Source: Symbiodinium natans (lineage: Eukaryota; Sar; Dinophyceae; Suessiales; Symbiodiniaceae). From it: DNA of 64,000 nt. The notes beneath the pieces were generated by a model. It saw only the letters and a program-made list of their open reading frames with translations, did no database searches and had not been told where the DNA came from. The stretch is taken from NCBI GenBank assembly GCA_905221605.1, contig CAJNDS010000072.1:167001-231000 (forward strand), given 5' to 3'. How positions within the stretch are numbered: the stretch's first letter is position 1; each line of letters begins with the position of its first letter. Positions 58,873-64,000 of this stretch are shown piece by piece. The translations under genes and the position numbers were made by a program.

Positions 58873-59083
58873 TGTTAAACATTCCAGCCTAGTAGGAACA
58901 CACTGTTGTATGTGTAGGAGAATGCACAGATTGAGCCAGGAACCAACTTTGTGGCCCAGGCTCAAAAGGAGACTCCCCAGTCTCAAAGGAGTGACAGGAC
59001 AGAAACCACAGCAGAGCGGTGAAGCGAAAAGTGAGCCGCAGTGGTGGTTTAGGAAACCCTTTAGGAAAGCCCGTTCTTTAACA
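58873..59083 (+). repeat. element 2 LTR (3' LTR)
   Basis: 211 bp, identical to 48500-48710. Confidence 0.95.
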
Positions 59084-59088
59084 GTTCT

Positions 59089-59190
59089 CCGGAACTTCTC
59101 CGAAAACCTTTCCATACAGTTCTTTCGCCCATTTCACCCCGCTGAGAACCTTACAAGCCTCGCTAAATTCACACACAGACCGAAGTGCTA
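59089..59190 (+). pseudogene. host exon interrupted by element 2 (right part)
   Basis: Continues the frame of 48386-48499 after the GTTCT duplication: RNFSENLSIQ then FFRPFHPAENLTSLAKF, to TAG near 59190. A CAG/TT at about 59117 could instead be a splice donor region. Confidence 0.5.
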
Positions 59191-59299
59191 GGCTGCTAGC
59201 TTACAGATACTTCTTGAATTCACTTCTTTGACCAGCGATGTTCAGTTGAAGGGAAGTGTACCAGCCTCAAATTGTCCCACAAGGTTTAGGATTTAGAGG

Positions 59300-59830
59300 T
59301 CTTGCTGCAGAGAAATGTCACAGAGACTCCCCGATGATGCTGACGGCGCTCGTCAAATGGCTTAATTCGGTTTAGGATGGGGATGTTCGAAGCAAGCAGT
59401 GATTTGTCAAGCTGTTCATGTAAAACAGTCTGGATAACCTGTGCATTTTTTGTCGTTCTAAACTCAACGGTTTACTTTCGCCCGCCCTCCGGCGCGCATT
59501 GTAAACTCAAAGACCTAAACCTACGCAGGCCGGTATGGCTGCGGCCTGCAGCCGAACCGGAAGCTGGTGCGGAACGCGCTCGAAAAAACCTGCCTCAAGG
59601 CCCGATTCAAGATCTCAGAGTGTGTTGGGATGTTCCCCCTTATACTAACAGCCCTTAGTAGAGACAAAAACACAGGTGGTACTATGGTACTATAATTCCT
59701 ATTTAACACTGTTGGCATAAGGGGGAAGAATCCCAATCAGAGTATAAAGTTTTGGGGTGTGGCGAGCCCGTGTCGTGTTCCGTGCATCAGCTTAAGCTTC
59801 TGCCTCGTGAGGCTGCATAAGTGGTTCAGG
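59300..59830 (+). other. exon candidates around a family B element
   Basis: About 59313-59370 reads KCHRDSPMMLTALVKWLN. About 59531-59626 (after CGCAG) reads CGLQPNRKLVRNALEKTCL then KARFKISE. After the family B element, 59741 onward reads YKVLGCGEPVSCSVHQLKLL to TAA. These may be further exons of the gene hit by element 2. No family recognised. Confidence 0.35.
59629..59735. mobile_element. inverted-repeat element, family B, with TCAGAG duplication
   Basis: Left end TTGGGATGTTCCCCCTTATA. The reverse complement of the right end is TTGGGATTCTTCCCCCTTAT. TCAGAG flanks it on both sides (about 59617-59622 and 59735-59740), target-duplication-like. Same family as 18925-19040. Confidence 0.7.
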
Positions 59831-60180
59831 GTTTGGGGTTTAGGGTTTAGGATGAATTGGTTCAGGGTTTGGGGTTTAGGGTTTCGGGTGCCTAAACCCT
59901 AAACCCTAAACCCTGCCCACGATCCTCGGCCTTGGAACTCAGGGTGATGCCAACCGAGAACAGCGGGAGCAAGTGTTGCGATCCTTTGATGAGGACCTGG
60001 AGAGGCATTTCGGGGGGGGGGGGGGGGGTGGGGGGGGGGGTGGGGGGGGGGGGGTGGGGGGGGGGTGGGGTAAATCCTAAACCTAAACGCTAAACCCAAA
60101 ACCCTAAACCCTAAACCCTGAACCCTGAACCCTAGTCCCTAGTCCCTAAACCCAAAACCCTAAACCCTAAACCCCAAGAG
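59828..60180. repeat. telomere-like arrays around a G-rich tract
   Basis: TTTAGGG/TTTGGGG (59828-59890), CCCTAAA (59893-59915), then a G-tract interrupted by T (60012-60070), then CCCTAAA/CCCAAAA (60070-60180). The piece 59916-60011 may be an exon. Confidence 0.85.
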
Positions 60181-60287
60181 GCAACTTGCTCAGACCTGGT
60201 GTGGAGGTTTGATCGCTTCATCATTTTGTTCCGGAGCATTCACACCGGCCGTGGCCCCATGTTGCTGGGTGCTTCATGGTCAAACTA

Positions 60288-60515
60288 AACCCTAAACCCT
60301 AGACCCTAGACCCTAAACCCTAGACCCTAGGCCCGTAAACCCTTAGACCCTTAGGCCCGTAAACCCTTAGACCCTTAGACCCTTAGACCCTTAGACCCTT
60401 AGACCCTTAGACCCTTAGACCCTTAGACCCTTAGACCCTTAGACCCTTAGACCCTTAGACCCTTAGACCCTTAGACCCTTAGACCCTTAGACCCTTAGAC
60501 CCCAAAACGCTTAGA
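60288..60515. repeat. (CCCTTAGA)n 8-bp array
   Basis: CCCTAGA and CCCGTAAA variants lead into about 18 perfect copies of CCCTTAGA (60360-60503). It is another pure expansion of a telomere-like variant. Confidence 0.95.
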
Positions 60516-60654
60516 TCCTAAACCCACCCCGAATTGTGTGAAAAATCTTCGCCTCTTTTGGGAGCCGAAGTCGCCTGTTTTCCGAGGACGACACGATCTC
60601 AGAGCGCTGTACGGTTTTTCGGAGGCCAAAGCATGCTATCAACCCTTCTCATAG

Positions 60655-60690
60655 GGTTTAGGGTTTAGGGTTTAGGGTTAGGGCTTAGGG
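60655..60690. repeat. short TTTAGGG run
   Basis: Four TTTAGGG-type units just upstream of a family A element. Confidence 0.85.
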
Positions 60691-60704
60691 TTTCCCGCAA
60701 ACAC

Positions 60705-60826
60705 CCATATGGTCACGTCTCTAGAATATGGTCCCTTTTGGGGTCCTTGCTTTTAGGCGGCCCCTGTTATTTTGGCTGCCCAAAAAGGGGGACCAGAGTT
60801 TAGAGAACTCACCATATAGTTTAAGG
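60705..60826. mobile_element. inverted-repeat element, family A (second copy)
   Basis: Left end CATATGGTCACGTCTCTAGA. The reverse complement of the right end is TATATGGTGAGTTCTCTAAA. Matches the copy at 1630-1722 in its ends; the core differs. Confidence 0.62.
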
Positions 60827-60959
60827 TACAAGCCCAGACCCTGAATCCGAATGCCCGAACGCTTCATCTCTTGTGGATCAGGGGAGCTGGTCGCGCGTGC
60901 TGCAAGTCCTGCCCTCGCCAGTGTGCCGCTGGCAATTTCCTGGAGGGACGGATTTGGGA

Positions 60960-61075
60960 GTTTAGGGTTTAGGGTTTGGGTTCAGGGTTTAGGTTTTTTT
61001 TTCGGTTTAGGGTTTAGGGTTTAGGGTTTAGGGTTTCAAGCTGCCCTTAAACCCTAAATCCCTAAACCCTATCGC
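60960..61075. repeat. opposed telomere-like runs
   Basis: TTTAGGG (60960-61036) followed closely by CCCTAAA (61045-61070). Confidence 0.87.
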
Positions 61076-61377
61076 AAATATTGTAGGATCCACCTGAAAC
61101 AGGACTGCAAAACTAGACCCTTTTACTTTGGCCCCCCCCCCTTGTTTGAAGCTGAGGCGCGGCCTAAACGAACCCTAAACCCACAGGGCTTGTGGCTTTA
61201 GGGTTTAAACCCTGAACGTGGTGCGACTTGGCAGGTCGCTGGAAGAGCGGATGGTGGTGCAATGCCTGAGATACGACTCAGGCGGCAAGGAGTGGTTCGG
61301 TGGGCAATTCTTTTTTTTTTAGACAGGGAATGGGGTTGAATCATGGGTTCCCCCTAACACCGCGGCCTTCCCCGCCC

Positions 61378-61385
61378 GCCCCCCC

Positions 61386-61422
<37 letters not shown>

Positions 61423-61440
61423 CCCCCCCCTCCCCCCCCC
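61378..61440. repeat. poly-C tract
   Basis: About 60 bases nearly all C, with a few A and T. It separates the telomere-like zone from the satellite. Possible assembly-length uncertainty. Confidence 0.9.
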
Positions 61441-61499
61441 GGGGTGGCTTAAATAGGGTTTATTTGGAAGCTGAGAGTCGTGTTTTTGTGTGGTAGATA

Positions 61500-64000
61500 C
61501 AAAGGAAAGGGCATAAGAAAGTAGCGAAAGGAGCTCCTCAATTCCCTTCCTTATCTCCTATCCTTTTTTCTTTATTCATTGCAACAGGAGAATACAGGAA
61601 AAGGGCCTCCATTCCCCTCTTGTTCTTCCTTTCTTGTGTTTTTGTCATTTAAAGGGGAACAGGAGAAGAGAAGGGAAAGAGAAGGAGAGAGGAGAGATAA
61701 AAGGAACACAATTTTAATGGGAAGAGCCAAGAAAAGAATAGAAGAGAGATGAACAAAGAAGATGGAGAGACAAAACAAGGCGCAAAGAAGATGGCACTCT
61801 TCTTTATCTATCCTCTCTCCCTTCTCTCTCCCTTCCCTCTTTCTTTTCGAAACAGAAAAACTAAAAAGGAAGAACTTGAAAAGGAGAAGGGTAATGAAAA
61901 GAGCAGAAGAGACAGGCCGAAAAGAGGGATATGATGAAGTATGGGCAAGGTCCACGCGCAAGGAGTCACCCTCTGCTTACCCTTCCACTGCTTTATCATA
62001 CAAGTTCCTTTCTTGTGTTTTATTAGTTAAAAGGTAACAGAAGGAGAGAAGGGCAAGGGGAGTGAGAGAGGAGAGACAACAAGGAGGCCATTTGAATTTT
62101 CTGGAGGGGTACTGAAAAGAAGAGAAGACACAAGAAACAAGGAGACGGATAGCACTCTTCTTTATCTATCATCTCTCCCTTCCTTGTCTCTCGCTTTCCC
62201 TCTATAATTAAAACAAATAGGTGCCCTCTCCTCTTCAGGAAGCCCCCTTGCCCTTATTTTGCTAGCTTTCTGAAACAACAAGGGAAACAACACATAGAAA
62301 GAGAGGAAAGGGAATGAAACAATAGGCAGTGGAGCTCTTCAGTGTCTTTACCTATCTCTTTTCTTCTTTTTCTTTTTCATTCAATAAGGAAAAGAAGCTT
62401 CCTTTGGTGTGATTTTGAGATTTAAAAGAGAACAAGAGAAGAGAAGGGAGAGAGAAAGGAGAGAGGAGAGATCAAAAGGAAGCAATTTTCATGGGAAGAG
62501 CAATGAAAATCATGGAAGAGAAATGAAGACAGGAGAGGGAGGTGCAAAATCAGGCAAAGAGAAGATGGTGCTCGTTTTCTTCTTTCCTCTCTTTCTTATC
62601 TTTCCCTTTCAAATAAAAACAAAAGGAAGAACAATGAACATGTAAAGGAACCCGTTTTCTTTTTCCGTTTGGGAACAAGGAAAAGAACAGAGGCGATAGG
62701 GCGAGAGGAGGGATTTGCTGCAGCATGGGGAGGGTCTACGGACAAGGAGCCAACCCCGCTCGCTTTCCCCATCCATTGGAAAAGAAAGGAACATGGCCTC
62801 CATTCCCCTCTTGTTCTTCCTTTCTTGCGCTTTTGTCATTTAAAGGGGAACAGGAGAAGAGAAGGGAGAGAGAAGGAGAGAGGAGAGACAAAAGGATTGC
62901 ATTGTTAATGGGAAGAGCAAAGAAAAGAATAGAAGAGAGATGAATAGAGAAGTGGGAGAGACAAAACAAGGCGCAGAGAAGATGGCACTCTTCTTTATCT
63001 ATCCTCTCTCCCTTCTCTCTCCCTTCCCTCTTTCTTTTCGAAATAAGAAAACAAAAAGGAAGAACTATGAGAAGGAGAAGGGTAAGGAAAGGAACAGAAG
63101 AGATAGGTCGAGAGGAGGGGTATGATGAAGTATGGACCGGTCCACGCGCCAGGAGTCACCCTCTGCTTACCCTTCCACTGCCTTATCACACAAGTTCCTT
63201 TCTTGTGGTTTATCAGTCAAAAGGAAACAGAAGGAGAGAAGGGAAAGAGAAGTGAGACGAGATAACAAGGATGCCATTTTGCTGGAAGCGCAACTGTATG
63301 TGGCCACAACAAGCAGGCCAGGGAGGCTCAGGCGGGGCAAGTCTCTCCCTAATTAGAAAAAATCAATCTTGCTATTCACAGGTAGGCGCCCTTCTTCCTC
63401 TTCAGGAAATCGCCTTTCCCTTATTTTGCTTTTTGAAGCGAATAAGACAAACAACAGATAAGAAGAGAGGACAGGGAATGACTAGGTAAAGAGAGGAGCT
63501 CTTCAATTTCCTCCCTATCTCTTAAGTTACTTTTCCTTCTTGGGTGGGTGTCCTTTTTTCTTCCTTGAAGATGCAGAAAACTAGCAAAAAGGACACCCGA
63601 TCGCCCATTTTCTTTTCAATTCCCTTCCTTATCTCCTATGCTCTTTTCCTTATTCATTGCAACAGGAGAATACCGGAAAAGGGCCTCCATTCCCCTCTTC
63701 TTCCTTTCTTGTGTTTTTGTCATTTAAAGGGGAACAGGAGAAGACAAGGGAAAGAGAAGGAGAGAGGAGAGATAAAAGGAACACAATTCTAATGGGAAGA
63801 GCCAAGAAAAGAATAGAAGAGAGATGAACAAAGAAGATGGAGAGACAAAACAAGGCGCAAAGAAGATGGCACTCTTCTTTATCTATCCTCTCGCCCTTCT
63901 CTCTCCCTTCCCTCTTTCTTTTCGAAACAGAAAAACTAAATTGGAAGAACTTGAAAAGGAGAAGGGTAAGGAAAAGAGCAGAAGAGACAGGCCGAAAAGA
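61500..64000. repeat. purine/pyrimidine-asymmetric satellite, about 400-bp monomers in a 2.08-kb higher-order unit
   Basis: GCAACAGGAGAATAC recurs at 61581 and 63659 (2078 bp apart), with near-identical sequence after it up to the window end. Within the unit, the TTTCTTG...AACAG(A)AG..GAGAGG block recurs near 61630, 62010, 62400, 62815, 63200 and 63705, roughly every 400 bp. Blocks of GAGAAGGGAAAGAGAAGG alternate with CTCTCTCCCTTCTCTCTCCC on the same strand. Short Arg/Lys/Glu- or Phe/Leu/Ser-rich frames here are composition artefacts. The array continues past the window. Confidence 0.88.

Larger units (their letters stand above)
48500..59083 (+). mobile_element. element 2: complete copia-type LTR retrotransposon, 10.6 kb
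   Basis: LTRs 48500-48710 and 58873-59083 look identical over 211 bp, start TGTTAAA and end TTTAACA (inverted ends). The perfect 5-bp duplication GTTCT is at 48495-48499 and 59084-59088. The primer site starts TGGTAGCGGAG; the polypurine AAGGCGGGG adjoins the 3' LTR. Copia gene order. It is unrelated in sequence to element 1 outside shared enzyme motifs, and very rich in AGGAA. Confidence 0.94.

Noticed and set aside
61572-63853. Small Lys/Arg/Glu-rich and Leu/Ser-rich proteins at the right end
   Set aside because: They recur with the satellite monomer, appear on both strands and reflect purine/pyrimidine blocks.
1-64000. Plant or other TTTAGGG-telomere organism instead of a dinoflagellate
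   Set aside because: Cannot be fully excluded, but GC/GA splice donors, introner-like elements, the spliced-leader match and the style of the copia Gag/Pol proteins together favour a dinoflagellate.

Overview
ORGANISM. The window looks like nuclear DNA of a dinoflagellate, probably of the Symbiodiniaceae/Polarella (Suessiales) type. The evidence is: plant-type telomere repeats (TTTAGGG/CCCTAAA); genes split into short exons whose introns begin with GT, GC or GA and end AG; short terminal-inverted-repeat elements in or beside introns (introner-like); copia retroelements with glycine-lysine-rich nucleocapsids and very long Pol proteins; and a 12-base match to the dinoflagellate spliced leader inside an LTR. 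The species call is inference. No rRNA, tRNA, CRISPR or prokaryotic operon was found. LAYOUT. 0-0.8 kb: a DUF4336 gene. 0.9-17 kb: many interstitial telomere-like arrays in both orientations, with short coding islands between them, including a TPR-type gene (about 10.8-13.9 kb) and several unidentified exons. 17.2-20.9 kb: an eight-exon gene for a glycosyltransferase/FkbM-type methyltransferase fusion whose introns are largely telomere-like repeats. 22.0-26.7 kb: an eight-exon Baeyer-Villiger monooxygenase gene of about 640 residues, like 4-hydroxyacetophenone monooxygenase. 27-37 kb: unidentified exons, a diverged segmental duplication, telomere-like arrays, GC-rich tandem repeats and a hairpin-rich stretch. 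37.9-47.9 kb: a young copia element on the minus strand (element 1). 48.5-59.1 kb: a young, different copia element on the plus strand (element 2), inserted in a host exon. 59-61.5 kb: more telomere-like arrays and two introner-like elements. 61.5-64 kb: a purine/pyrimidine-asymmetric satellite that runs off the window. HOW IT FITS TOGETHER. In the two well-resolved genes, removing the telomere-like tracts as introns joins exons into coherent family members; in some introns the donor GT is part of the first TTTAGGG unit. Other introns are flanked by short direct repeats or contain inverted-repeat elements, as expected of introns gained by transposition. Both retroelements have identical LTR pairs (230 and 211 bp) and perfect 5-bp target duplications, so both are recent. 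Element 1 Pol carries a C5-methyltransferase-like domain, a candidate 2-oxoglutarate/Fe(II) dioxygenase domain, two protease-like domains and a C-terminal membrane/zinc module. Element 2 has a related membrane/zinc module at the N-terminus of Gag, a SAP-like motif, a long coiled-coil tail, and strong enrichment of AGGAA in coding and non-coding parts alike. These are the strongest candidates for undescribed biology. All calls come from reading the sequence; no database search was run.
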